The notes: a model not told the origin generated them from the sequence alone. A DNA stretch of 8,926 bases from a bacterium (GCA_020626545.1 JAHKZS010000087.1:1-8926); one strand, 5' to 3'. Positions 1 through 6,018 are shown, counted from the first letter of the stretch. Made by a program: numbers and translations.

Positions 1-22
1 AGAGAAAAAATATTTATATTGT

Positions 23-95
23 TCGCTCAGTAGCACGCTGCGCGCGCACGAGCGATAACTATACGAAAGCGGCCGCGCCTATTGCGCGCGCTTTC
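23..95 (-). other. GC-rich hairpins at the 3' end of ribU
   Basis: Two inverted repeats follow each other in the direction of ribU transcription. The first pairs 65-71 (GAAAGCG) and 74-78 with 84-88 and 89-95, giving 12 bp with a 2-nt bulge; its 5-nt loop contains part of the ribU stop codon. The second pairs TCGCTC at 23-28 with GAGCGA at 50-55. Neither is followed directly by a U-run; the nearest T-tract on the minus strand is at about 5-10. They may stabilise or end the ribU transcript, but they do not look like a standard intrinsic terminator. Confidence 0.35.
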
Positions 96-711
96 TTGTG
101 AAAGCCGTATTCAGCTTGTAAATCAAGCCCGAAAGCGGTTTATATACGATAAATGTCACCAACGCGACAATAAGTCCCTTAACGAACGTAAACGGCACGT
201 TAAAGATAAGCAGCGATTTAATAAGAGTATCGCTCACGGGTAAAATCATCTTGTACATATTGATAATTACATTCATATCTCCGCCTGCCCAGAGCTGAGC
301 GTATACAGGATATACGACAAAGTAGTTAGACGGAATACTTATAACAGCCATTACAGCCATACCGGCTACCGCGCCGATTAGTGCGCCGATACGGTCTTTT
401 TTATACTTATAGATAATTCCCGCTGTAAACGAAAACGACGCTCCTAAAATAAAGTTAGACAGCTCGCCTATCGCCATAGAGGAACCGAACGGTAAATGGA
501 GCAGATTTTTCAGAGCGGCGATAATAACGCCGTAAACAGGCCCCATAGCGAACGCGCCGATAAGCTCGGGGATATCCGAAAAATCGAGCTTTAAAAACGA
601 CGGCACGAGCGGAATACTTACCTCGATATACTGCAAGATAAACGCCACGGCGGTAAGCATAGCGGTTACAACGAGCTTAGTTGTGGTTGATTTTGTGTTT
701 GAATTAGTCAT
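79..711 (-). CDS. ribU: Riboflavin ECF transporter substrate-binding (S) component RibU
   Basis: Integral membrane S component that binds riboflavin and works with a shared ECF energising module (EcfA, EcfA', EcfT), which is not in this window. The 210-residue length suits the family. Residues 37-50 (PSFLKLDFSDIPEL) are the typical RibU segment, followed by KNLLHLPFGS at 68-77 and IGELSNFILG at 81-90. About six hydrophobic helices run from residue 13 to 195, and the tail is basic (TRKRAQ). The ATG at 711 is supported by a perfect AGGAGG at 719-724, seven bases upstream. The gene lies behind an FMN riboswitch and a terminator, which independently supports a flavin role. The family match is seen in the sequence, the substrate follows from family and riboswitch, and dependence on a remote ECF module is inferred. 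Confidence 0.94.
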   Translation of the reverse strand: MTNSNTKSTTTKLVVTAMLTAVAFILQYIEVSIPLVPSFLKLDFSDIPELIGAFAMGPVYGVIIAALKNLLHLPFGSSMAIGELSNFILGASFSFTAGIIYKYKKDRIGALIGAVAGMAVMAVISIPSNYFVVYPVYAQLWAGGDMNVIINMYKMILPVSDTLIKSLLIFNVPFTFVKGLIVALVTFIVYKPLSGLIYKLNTAFTRKRAQ

Positions 712-719
712 AATACGAC

Positions 720-739
720 CTCCTAAAAAATAATAGGAG
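720..739 (-). promoter_or_regulatory. Hairpin covering the ribU ribosome binding site
   Basis: CTCCTA (minus strand, 739-734) is complementary to TAGGAG (725-720), giving a perfect 6-bp stem with an 8-nt A/T loop. The 3' arm contains most of the AGGAGG ribosome binding site at 719-724. This could hide the site from ribosomes and add translational control below the transcriptional terminator. The pairing is seen in the sequence; the regulatory effect is inferred. Confidence 0.5.
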
Positions 740-764
740 CTGTCTTGGGTGTAAAGTTAAACAT

Positions 765-793
765 AAAGAAAACCCCGTTGAAATTCAACGAGG
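765..793 (-). terminator. Intrinsic terminator of the FMN riboswitch expression platform
   Basis: On the minus strand, bases 793-785 pair with 781-773 (9 bp including one U-G wobble, 3-nt loop), followed at once by TTTTCTTT at 772-765. It lies between the FMN aptamer and ribU, as expected for a riboswitch that stops transcription when FMN is bound. The 5' side contains GCCTCG (794-789), which can also pair with CGAGGC (924-919) at the start of the aptamer. That pairing is a possible antiterminator excluding stem P1; it is inferred and covers only 6 bp. Confidence 0.85.
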
Positions 794-813
794 CTTAATT
801 ACAGTATAACTGT

Positions 814-929
814 ATCTTCTTCCATCCGGACTTTACCGTCGGCGCCTGAATCTCACAGGCTCAGCGAAAGCTATAGCTTTCGGTCGCGGGCTTTACCGCC
901 GGTGGGGAATTTCACCCCGCCTCGAAGAC
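814..929 (-). promoter_or_regulatory. FMN riboswitch (RFN element) aptamer
   Basis: The minus strand carries the conserved RFN blocks in order: TCGAGGCGGGGTGAAATTCC, CCACCGGCGGTAAAGCCCGC, a variable stem (GAAAGCTATAGCTTTC), GCTGAGCCTGTGAGATTCAG and GACGGTAAAGTCCGGATGG. Closing stem P1 pairs GTCTTC (929-924) with GAAGAT (819-814). The element senses flavin mononucleotide. Together with the terminator at 765-793 it is expected to switch off ribU when FMN is plentiful. A small palindromic stem (ACAGT/ACTGT, 801-813) sits between aptamer and terminator. Confidence 0.97.
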
Positions 930-942
930 AACTTCCAATAAT

Positions 943-970
943 ATTATATATCTAATTTTTTATTTGTCAA
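943..970 (-). promoter_or_regulatory. Sigma-A promoter for the riboswitch-ribU transcript
   Basis: Perfect TTGACA (970-965) and TATAAT (948-943) hexamers, separated by 16 bp, lie on the minus strand. The expected transcript start, near 936, is just ahead of the aptamer at 929. The -35 box lies inside the last codons of the upstream membrane protein gene and the -10 box begins just past its stop, so the two units are packed with no spare space. Confidence 0.85.
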
Positions 971-1829
971 CTTTTTTCTTTCTGAATCTGAAATTATAGA
1001 TTTCACGGCGGTTGATATAGTTAAACTGGATTCCGTAGAGCAGAATATACATTGAAAAGTAAAACCATATCATAATAACCGCTATGGACGTAAGGCTTCC
1101 GTAAATCGAAAAGCCGTTAAAATACTTTACATAAATCCGTATTCCATATGACAGTCCTAACCAGCAAAGCGCCGTTAAAAATACACCCGGGAGCTGAAGT
1201 CTGAACTTTGCCCAACGTTTATCGTCGACTTTATTTCTAAGATAGAGTTTAATGGCTAAACTTACGAGCAGTAATAGCGCGGCGAATACTACAAAGTACC
1301 TCAACGTATAAATAATACCTAAAATATAAGGGAGGTTTTTAATAAACGGGCGCAGTTGATTATCGAAAAACTCGGTAACGATAAGCAATCCGACCGTGAG
1401 GACCATAACTAAGAACATCAAGAGCGTATAGCCCATAGCGTAGATACGCTTAATAATCCATACTCTTTTATACTCTATCTTATAGATTCTGTTTATGCCG
1501 TCGGTTATCGAGTACAAGCCCTTACCCGCCGACCACAAGGCGACGATAATTGTCGTAAAGGCTATACCGATAGAGTTGGCGTAGGTGGTATCGACAATCG
1601 ATTTCAGCTTATCTCCCCAATCATCGACGAATACGCCCTGAATATAGGTTTCGTAGAACTCTCTCGGGATATTGAAATATGAAAGCACCGCGAACGCGAA
1701 CATCAAAAACGGCACTATTGACAGAACCAAAAAGAATGCCGACTGAGCAGCGATAGCCGAGATGTTATCCTCTTTGCTCTTACTTAGAAAATATTTTATT
1801 TTACCGAGCAGTTTATTCTTTCGTTTCAT
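960..1829 (-). CDS. YihY/BrkB-family inner membrane protein
   Basis: A 289-residue multi-pass membrane protein of the YihY/virulence factor BrkB family (UPF0761). Family marks are the N-terminal AIAAQSAFFLVLSIVPFLMF (25-44), a central WSAGKGLYSITDGINRIY stretch near residue 99, and a C-terminal SIYGSLTSIAVIMIWFYFSM followed by LYGIQFNYI. About six membrane helices are predicted and the tail is very basic (FRFRKKKVDK). The molecular role of this family is not settled, so none is assigned. The ATG at 1829 fits the family N terminus, but no Shine-Dalgarno sequence precedes it: the upstream bases are T/A/C-rich repeat sequence ending only 7 bp away. The flavin promoter's -35 box overlaps the last codons. 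Confidence 0.88.
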   Translation of the reverse strand: MKRKNKLLGKIKYFLSKSKEDNISAIAAQSAFFLVLSIVPFLMFAFAVLSYFNIPREFYETYIQGVFVDDWGDKLKSIVDTTYANSIGIAFTTIIVALWSAGKGLYSITDGINRIYKIEYKRVWIIKRIYAMGYTLLMFLVMVLTVGLLIVTEFFDNQLRPFIKNLPYILGIIYTLRYFVVFAALLLLVSLAIKLYLRNKVDDKRWAKFRLQLPGVFLTALCWLGLSYGIRIYVKYFNGFSIYGSLTSIAVIMIWFYFSMYILLYGIQFNYINRREIYNFRFRKKKVDK

Positions 1830-1836
1830 AATTATT

Positions 1837-1867
1837 TAGGTTACAGGTTTTAGGTTACAGGTTACAG
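1837..1867 (+). repeat. Left terminal inverted repeat (heptamer array)
   Basis: Four phased 7-nt units start at 1838, 1845, 1852 and 1859: AGGTTAC, AGGTTTT, AGGTTAC, AGGTTAC. The 31-bp block is the inverted partner of 2316-2346, with two mismatches. Confidence 0.85.
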
Positions 1868-1888
1868 TATGTTTTAACCTAAAACCTG
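1844..1888. repeat. Perfect 14-bp inverted repeat after the four-helix gene
   Basis: CAGGTTTTAGGTTA (1844-1857) and TAACCTAAAACCTG (1875-1888) are exact reverse complements around a 17-nt loop. The structure begins 2 bp past the stop codon of the four-helix gene and partly overlaps the outer terminal repeat, giving the left end a foldable hairpin. No U-run follows on the minus strand, so it is not called a terminator. It could act as an mRNA-end structure or as a recognition hairpin for element processing; both are inferred. Confidence 0.8.
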
Positions 1889-1890
1889 AT

Positions 1891-2253
1891 TTAACTCTTA
1901 CTCAGCGCCTTTATCAAACTTGTCAGCATTTTATTTATTTCATCCGACAAAAACATAGCTTTGTTAATATCAGTTTCGCTAACATAATTTAATTTAGAAG
2001 CAATATACAGCTGAGTTTGAACCTCAGCGTTAGAACCTTTTGCTATAGACAAAAAATGTATATATTCTTTTATATTCTTTCGTTGTTCACCCTCAGCAAT
2101 ATTAGATGGTATTGACACAACAGCTCTTCTGACCTGGCTTGTCAAGGCATAAATCTCGCTTTTGGGGAATTTTTTTGATATTTCATAAACTTCAACTACA
2201 AGCTCTATTGCTTTGTTCCACACTTTTAAGTCACGATAACTTTTTATATCCAT
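1891..2253 (-). CDS. Four-helix-bundle protein (23S rRNA intervening-sequence / Avd-like family)
   Basis: A 120-residue protein of the TIGR02436/PF05635 family. Visible family marks are DLKVWNKAIELV (8-19), ALTSQVRRAVVSIPSNIAEG (36-55) and EYIHFLSIAKGSNAEVQTQL (63-82); the length is normal. Relatives are encoded in 23S rRNA intervening sequences, or serve as the Avd accessory protein of diversity-generating retroelements, where the bundle forms a basic pentameric barrel that binds nucleic acid and reverse transcriptase. Neither rRNA nor reverse transcriptase is present here. The ATG at 2253 has AGGAG at 2260-2264. GC is about 33% by hand count, well below the ABC ATPase gene next to it, which suggests transfer. 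The gene lies inside heptamer inverted repeats, one of which supplies its likely promoter. A role in binding or spreading those repeats is plausible but unproven. Confidence 0.9.
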   Translation of the reverse strand: MDIKSYRDLKVWNKAIELVVEVYEISKKFPKSEIYALTSQVRRAVVSIPSNIAEGEQRKNIKEYIHFLSIAKGSNAEVQTQLYIASKLNYVSETDINKAMFLSDEINKMLTSLIKALSKS

Positions 2254-2279
2254 AATGCTCTCCTAAAAGCAATTAATAG

Positions 2280-2308
2280 GTTATACTTCGGTTACTGTTA
2301 CCTGTAAA
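2280..2308 (-). promoter_or_regulatory. Promoter of the four-helix gene inside the repeat array
   Basis: On the minus strand TTTACA (2308-2303) and TATAAC (2285-2280) are separated by exactly 17 bp, each matching 5 of 6 consensus positions. Transcription would start near 2273, leaving a short leader that contains the AGGAG site. The -35 box and much of the spacer are heptamer-repeat sequence, so the unit would carry its own promoter. Confidence 0.6.
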
Positions 2309-2349
2309 CTGTCACCTGTCACCTGTAACCTATAACCTGTAACCTATCA
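2294..2349 (-). repeat. Right heptamer array, containing the right terminal inverted repeat
   Basis: Eight consecutive phased 7-nt units occupy 2294-2349. On the plus strand they are ACTGTTA, CCTGTAA, ACTGTCA, CCTGTCA, CCTGTAA, CCTATAA, CCTGTAA and CCTATCA. Bases 2316-2346 are the inverted partner of 1837-1867. The last unit includes the stop codon of the ABC ATPase gene (TCA on plus, TGA on minus). An inward AGGTTATA at 2278-2285 can pair with TATAACCT at 2331-2338, mirroring the left-end hairpin. Confidence 0.88.
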
Positions 2350-3150
2350 ACTATTCTTTACTTTACTCAAAAACGCTTTAACACGTTCGTTGGAGGGGTT
2401 GTCGATAACCTTTTCGGGAGAACCTTGCTCGGCGATAACGCCCTCGTCCATAAAGATAATTTTGTCGGAGACATTTTTCGCGAAGTCGATTTCGTGAGTA
2501 ACGACTATCATCGTGCTGTCGGCGTCTTTAAGCTCTCTTATAACATTAAGAACCTCGCCCGTAAGCTCGGGATCGAGCGCGGAAGTCGGCTCGTCAAAGC
2601 ATAGAACGTCGGGGTTAAGCGCTAAAGCCCTTGCGATAGCGACGCGCTGTTTCTGACCACCGCTGAGATTACAAGGATACTCGTCTTTCTTTTCTAATAG
2701 ATTGACTTTTTCGAGGAGCATTTCGGCGTTTTGGTTAATTAGCTGTTGAGCCTCTTTTAAGCTTTTAACGCCCATATACTCGCCGTTGGTTTTAAGCTGT
2801 TCTTTAGCAGCTAAGGTCGGCGCGAGGGTAATATTGTTAATTACCTTGTACTGCGGAAAGAGGTTGAACGACTGGAAAACAAGTCCGAAACGCAGGCGGT
2901 TTTTCCTAATCTCCGCCTCGCTCTTATTCTTTTCGTCAGCGCCGTCGAAAACAACCTTATCGCCGACGGTAATCTTACCGCTGTCGGCGCGCTCAAGGAA
3001 GTTAAGACACCTTAAAAGCGTAGTTTTTCCCGAACCCGAAGAACCGATAATCGAGAGCACCTCTCCCTTATCGAGCGAAAAACTGATATTTTTAAGAACT
3101 TCGTTTCTGCCGAAACTTTTTTTAAGATTTTCTACATTTAAATATGACAT
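2347..3150 (-). CDS. Polar amino acid ABC transporter, ATP-binding protein
   Basis: The cytoplasmic ATPase that drives the importer encoded by the two preceding genes. All nucleotide-binding motifs are intact: Walker A GSSGSGKT (36-43), Q-loop glutamine 93 in VFQSFNLFPQ, signature LSGGQKQ (162-168), Walker B VLCFDE (182-187) and switch histidine 219 in VTHE. FQSFNLFPQ and the overall layout are typical of the GlnQ/HisP group. At 267 residues it is longer than the usual ~240; the extra sequence lies at about 113-135, between the Q-loop and signature. The ATG at 3150 has GAGGGA at 3163-3158, formed by the last codons of the permease gene, so the two are probably translationally coupled. The stop codon lies in the last heptamer of the adjoining repeat. 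The exact amino acid cannot be told from the ATPase. Confidence 0.95.
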   Translation of the reverse strand: MSYLNVENLKKSFGRNEVLKNISFSLDKGEVLSIIGSSGSGKTTLLRCLNFLERADSGKITVGDKVVFDGADEKNKSEAEIRKNRLRFGLVFQSFNLFPQYKVINNITLAPTLAAKEQLKTNGEYMGVKSLKEAQQLINQNAEMLLEKVNLLEKKDEYPCNLSGGQKQRVAIARALALNPDVLCFDEPTSALDPELTGEVLNVIRELKDADSTMIVVTHEIDFAKNVSDKIIFMDEGVIAEQGSPEKVIDNPSNERVKAFLSKVKNS

Positions 3151-3154
3151 ATGG

Positions 3155-3799
3155 TTATCCCTCGTAATAGCTGAGCTTTTTCTCGATAAACTTGAATAAG
3201 ATTGATAATAATCCGCTGAACAACAGGAAGAATACTCCCGTATAGAAAAGCGGCCAGATTAAGCCCTGCATAGTAAATCTTTCGGCGCCCTTTAAGATTT
3301 CGGGTACCATAATAACACGCGCGAGCGAGGTATCTTTAACGAGAGTGATAATCTCGTTACTCATCGGCGCGGTGATGCGTTTTACAACCTGTAGAAGTAC
3401 GATTTTAAAGAAAATCTGGCTTTTCTTCATACCGAGAACCTGTCCCGCCTCGTACTGTTCCTTGGGGATAGCTTCGATACCGCCGCGGAAGATTTCCGAG
3501 AAATAAGCCGCGTAGTTTATAACGAACGCGATAAGCGCCGCTGTCATACGGTCGAAGGATATTCCCCACACAAGCGACGGAATATAAAACACAACAAAAA
3601 GCTGGAGCATAAGGGGCGTACCTCTTATAATCCATACTATAGTTCTTGTGATACTTTTAATCGGTAAACATTTAGAACGCGAGCCGAACGAAACTATAAG
3701 ACCTAGCGGAATCGCGGCCACCAAGGTGACCGCGAAAATAATACAGTTCTGTCCGAAACCTTCTAAAAGATTACCCGTGACATTAAAAAACTGTTCCAT
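3155..3799 (-). CDS. Polar amino acid ABC transporter, permease protein
   Basis: A 214-residue inner-membrane permease of the HisM/GlnP family, with about five membrane helices. It shows the family's RGTPLMLQL (59-67) and the cytoplasmic EAA loop that docks on the ATPase, with EIFRGGIEAIPKEQYEAGQ (102-120) and the core EAGQVLGMKK (117-126). NEIITLVKDTSL (148-159) is also typical. A single permease gene implies a homodimer. The ATG at 3799 shares one base with the stop codon of the binding-protein gene (TAATG), with AAGGG at 3810-3806 as the ribosome binding site. Only 4 bp separate its stop from the ATPase start. The compact binding protein-permease-ATPase order is the standard arrangement for a complete importer. 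Confidence 0.95.
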   Translation of the reverse strand: MEQFFNVTGNLLEGFGQNCIIFAVTLVAAIPLGLIVSFGSRSKCLPIKSITRTIVWIIRGTPLMLQLFVVFYIPSLVWGISFDRMTAALIAFVINYAAYFSEIFRGGIEAIPKEQYEAGQVLGMKKSQIFFKIVLLQVVKRITAPMSNEIITLVKDTSLARVIMVPEILKGAERFTMQGLIWPLFYTGVFFLLFSGLLSILFKFIEKKLSYYEG

Positions 3800-4596
3800 T
3801 ATTTACCCTTTACTAAAATTAAATCTTTGAGGTTGTATTTTTCCGCGATTTCGTCGAGCTTACCGTCGTCGGCGAGCTTCTGGATAGCGGCGTTAACCTT
3901 TTTGAGAGTTTCGGGGCTGTCCTTGCGGAAAGCGATACCGTACTGCTCGGGTGCGAAGTCCTTACCCTCGACAACAGCTAAATCAGCGTAGTCGGAGCCT
4001 GACTTTAATGTACCGATAGACATAACGTAGTCGATTACGGCGATATCGGAAGTACCGCTCTTAACCTCCATAAGAGCCTTAGCCTGTGAGTCGGCGGCTA
4101 CGTAATTAGAGCCCTTGAAGAACTTGTCGCCCTTGGCAACTTCTTCACCGGCGGAGCCTGCCTCGGCTACAACCTTAGCGCCCTTAACGGATTTAGCGAA
4201 CTTCTTGGCGTTAGACTTTTTAACAACCATAACCTGCTTGTTCTCCATATAAGGAGTAGAGATATCCATATTCTCTTTACGCTCGTCGGTAATAGTTAAG
4301 CCGTTCCAGATACAGTCGATGGACTTGGAGTTAAGCTCAACCTCTTTGGAATCCCATTCGATTTCCTGGAAGTCAGCCTTTACATCGAGCTCATCGCATA
4401 CAGCCTCGGCGAACTCAGTCTCGAAGCCTACGAGCTTACCGTCTTTCTTATAGTTCATCGGCTCGAAATATGTAATACCGATAACCATCTTGCCCTTGTC
4501 AGCGATATAATCCCAATCCTTCTTCTCTCCGCCGCAGCCGGCGAAAAGAGCGATTACTGTGATAAGAGATAACATTAAAGCAATTATTTTTTTCAT
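3799..4596 (-). CDS. Polar amino acid ABC transporter, substrate-binding lipoprotein
   Basis: A 265-residue extracellular solute-binding protein (family 3, PBPb fold) tethered to the membrane by lipid. The N terminus MKKIIALMLSLITVIALFAG-C is a lipoprotein signal peptide with lipobox LFAGC; Cys21 would be modified by Lgt, and an lgt gene lies in this window. The mature part carries the amino acid clamp: NGLTITDER (98-106), whose arginine normally holds the ligand carboxylate, and GTSDIAVIDY (181-190), whose aspartates normally contact the amino group. This supports a polar amino acid ligand, but cystine, glutamine and others cannot be separated by eye. First gene of the operon; GAGGTG (4608-4603) precedes the ATG and a promoter lies at 4637-4665. 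Confidence 0.95.
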   Translation of the reverse strand: MKKIIALMLSLITVIALFAGCGGEKKDWDYIADKGKMVIGITYFEPMNYKKDGKLVGFETEFAEAVCDELDVKADFQEIEWDSKEVELNSKSIDCIWNGLTITDERKENMDISTPYMENKQVMVVKKSNAKKFAKSVKGAKVVAEAGSAGEEVAKGDKFFKGSNYVAADSQAKALMEVKSGTSDIAVIDYVMSIGTLKSGSDYADLAVVEGKDFAPEQYGIAFRKDSPETLKKVNAAIQKLADDGKLDEIAEKYNLKDLILVKGK

Positions 4597-4636
4597 TTTT
4601 TACACCTCATTTTAGTTTTAAATAATCAGCTTTATA

Positions 4637-4665
4637 AGTTTATCACAGCACTATGCTAAAGTCAA
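4637..4665 (-). promoter_or_regulatory. Promoter of the amino acid ABC operon
   Basis: TTGACT (4665-4660, 5 of 6) and TAAACT (4642-4637, 4 of 6) are spaced by 17 bp on the minus strand. This places transcription start about 35 bp ahead of the binding-protein start codon. The heptamer repeat 4682-4722 lies directly upstream of it. Confidence 0.65.
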
Positions 4666-4681
4666 GAGTTTTGCCTAAATA

Positions 4682-4722
4682 AGTAGTCGGTATCTGTCAT
4701 CCTGAGCCCTTTGCCCTTTGCG
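4682..4722 (+). repeat. Degenerate heptamer array downstream of the BspA pair
   Basis: Phased 7-nt units CTGTCAT, CCTGAGC, CCTTTGC, CCTTTGC run from 4694 to 4721 and abut the stop codon of the second BspA gene. The preceding AGTAGTC (4682-4688) and the CTGTCATCCT core (4694-4703) recur at 7544-7564 in the gap before the BspA pair, in the same orientation. No terminator is seen here for the BspA transcript. CTGTCATCCTGAGC also resembles a common dispersed bacterial repeat motif (from memory, not checked). Confidence 0.6.
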
Positions 4723-6018
4723 CTAAATATACACATAATACATCTTATACTTTCGGGCGTAACGGTAGGCGGGGGAATTATATTTTACGCCGAGTATAAA
4801 GCCCCTAAGCACTACATCTTCCCAGTCGTACATCGCTTTATCGTATTCCTCGACAATACCGAAAGCCTTTTTCTCGATTTTAACGGTATTTTCGGGAACA
4901 TCAACCCGCTTTAAACTTTCACATTCGTAGAAAGCGTATTTATCGACGGTGAGTTTTTTCTTTGACTTTAAATCGACCGACGAAAGCTTCGGGCAATGCG
5001 CAAACGATTCTTTACCGATATACTTTAAGTTTTCGGACAAGCTCACTTGTTTTAGTTTGTGACAATCGGAAAACGCTTCGGCGCGAATTTCGGTAACCTT
5101 ATTCTTCAGATTCACCTTAACAAGCTTATAACAGGACTCGAAAGCGTGTTTATCTATAGTTTTAAGACTGCGGTTAAAATTAACCGTTTCGAGCTTTTTG
5201 CATTTATAAAACGCGTATTTACCGATATACTTCAGCTTTTTATCGAGCGTAATCTTTTTTAGGTATTTATGATTATAAAAAGCTGATTCCTCTATTCTTT
5301 TAACGGTTTTACGCACTCTATAGTTTTTCTGTTTTCGAGCGGACGGATAATAATAAAGCTTTGTCTTTTTCTTGTTATAGAGAACTCCCTTTGCGGAGCT
5401 AAAATATTTATTAGCTTTATCTACCTTGAACTTGGTTATCTTGGAATTTATAAAAGCGTCAGGCTTGATTTTTTTAACATTACTTCCAATATAGAAGGTT
5501 TTTATTCCGCAGTTCATAAACGCTTCTTCCTCGATTTTTGTAACGGTTTCGGGGATAGAAACGTTCTTTAGTTTTTTGCAATTTCTAAAAAGTCCGTAGG
5601 AAACAGTCTTTAGGCCGCTCGGCAGTTTAACGCTTTTAAGCTTACCGCACTCAGCGAAAAAACTCGAACTTATATATTTAACGGAATTCGGAACTATAAT
5701 AGTTTCAACATATTTATTAAGCCAAAATCCAAACTCAAAATTACCGTTCCAATCTACAATATCGTTAAAGTCCTCCCAGCTTCCGCGTTTATCGGGCCTG
5801 TCGTCCGAGAGAGCGACAACCTTTCTGCCGAGTAAAGTAGAAGGGATTTTTACCGTAGACTCTTTACCGAAGTAGCCGACAATTTGGATATCTTTTCCCT
5901 TAAAGGTGTAGCTATAGTTTCCGTGGCGGTAAATTCTATACACATAAGCACCCGAAGATACCGTAAACACGGTAACTAAGGTAACAGCCGCTAGTAAAAA
6001 TGAAATTAGTTTTTTCAT
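4723..6018 (-). CDS. Secreted BspA-like leucine-rich repeat protein (second of pair)
   Basis: A 431-residue lysine-rich exported protein. Residues 1-24 form a signal peptide (MKKLISFLLAAVTLVTVFTV, cut near SSGA). BspA-type LRR_5 repeats of about 23 residues, of the pattern AF..C..L..V.L...L..I, run from about residue 105 to 400. The usual central island GVLYNKKKTKLYYYP lies between them. The C terminus ends SPAYRYARKYKMYYVYI, the normal BspA cap. There is no LPXTG, SLH or dockerin anchor, so it is probably released or held by charge. Relatives in oral and gut bacteria bind host or bacterial surfaces; that role is inferred. The ATG at 6018 has a very strong AAGGAGGTG (6032-6024) overlapping the stop codon of the upstream paralogue, so the two are translationally coupled. 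Confidence 0.92.
   Translation of the reverse strand: MKKLISFLLAAVTLVTVFTVSSGAYVYRIYRHGNYSYTFKGKDIQIVGYFGKESTVKIPSTLLGRKVVALSDDRPDKRGSWEDFNDIVDWNGNFEFGFWLNKYVETIIVPNSVKYISSSFFAECGKLKSVKLPSGLKTVSYGLFRNCKKLKNVSIPETVTKIEEEAFMNCGIKTFYIGSNVKKIKPDAFINSKITKFKVDKANKYFSSAKGVLYNKKKTKLYYYPSARKQKNYRVRKTVKRIEESAFYNHKYLKKITLDKKLKYIGKYAFYKCKKLETVNFNRSLKTIDKHAFESCYKLVKVNLKNKVTEIRAEAFSDCHKLKQVSLSENLKYIGKESFAHCPKLSSVDLKSKKKLTVDKYAFYECESLKRVDVPENTVKIEKKAFGIVEEYDKAMYDWEDVVLRGFILGVKYNSPAYRYARKYKMYYVYI

Larger units (their letters stand above)
1837..2346. mobile_element. Putative 510-bp element: four-helix-bundle gene bounded by heptamer terminal inverted repeats
   Basis: The outer 31 bp at the left (1837-1867) and the reverse complement of the outer 31 bp at the right (2316-2346) match at 29 of 31 positions. 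Both begin TAGGTTACAGGTT and end with TAGGTTACAG followed by GTTACAG or GTGACAG. Only one gene lies between them, an Avd/IVS-type four-helix-bundle protein with about 33% GC. Each end also has a shorter inward inverted copy, so each can fold on itself. The right end stops exactly at the ABC ATPase stop codon and the left end 7 bp from the yihY start. No target-site duplication and no transposase are seen. The mirrored ends are direct observation; mobility is inferred. Confidence 0.55.

Noticed and set aside
69..76. GCGGCCGC (NotI site) as a sign of cloning vector
   Set aside because: It falls within a hairpin at the ribU stop codon in otherwise native-looking sequence; no linker or vector sequence adjoins it.
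1844..1888. Rho-independent terminator of the four-helix gene
   Set aside because: The 14-bp stem is AT-rich and no T-run follows it on the minus strand, so it is listed as a repeat instead.
1891..2253. Diversity-generating retroelement (Avd plus reverse transcriptase)
   Set aside because: No reverse transcriptase, template repeat or adenine-variable repeat is visible; only the accessory-like protein is present.
1891..2253. 23S rRNA intervening sequence
   Set aside because: The flanking sequence is an ABC ATPase gene and a yihY-type gene, not ribosomal RNA.
1837..2349. CRISPR array
   Set aside because: The repeats are contiguous 7-nt units with no unique spacers of constant length and no cas genes nearby.
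1831..2352. Target-site duplication around the element
   Set aside because: Bases outside the left end (ATTATT) and right end (TCAACT) do not form a convincing direct repeat.
2786..3199. 137-codon plus-strand frame opposite the ABC ATPase and permease
   Set aside because: It lies antisense to genes with intact catalytic motifs, resembles no protein and has no supporting ribosome binding site.
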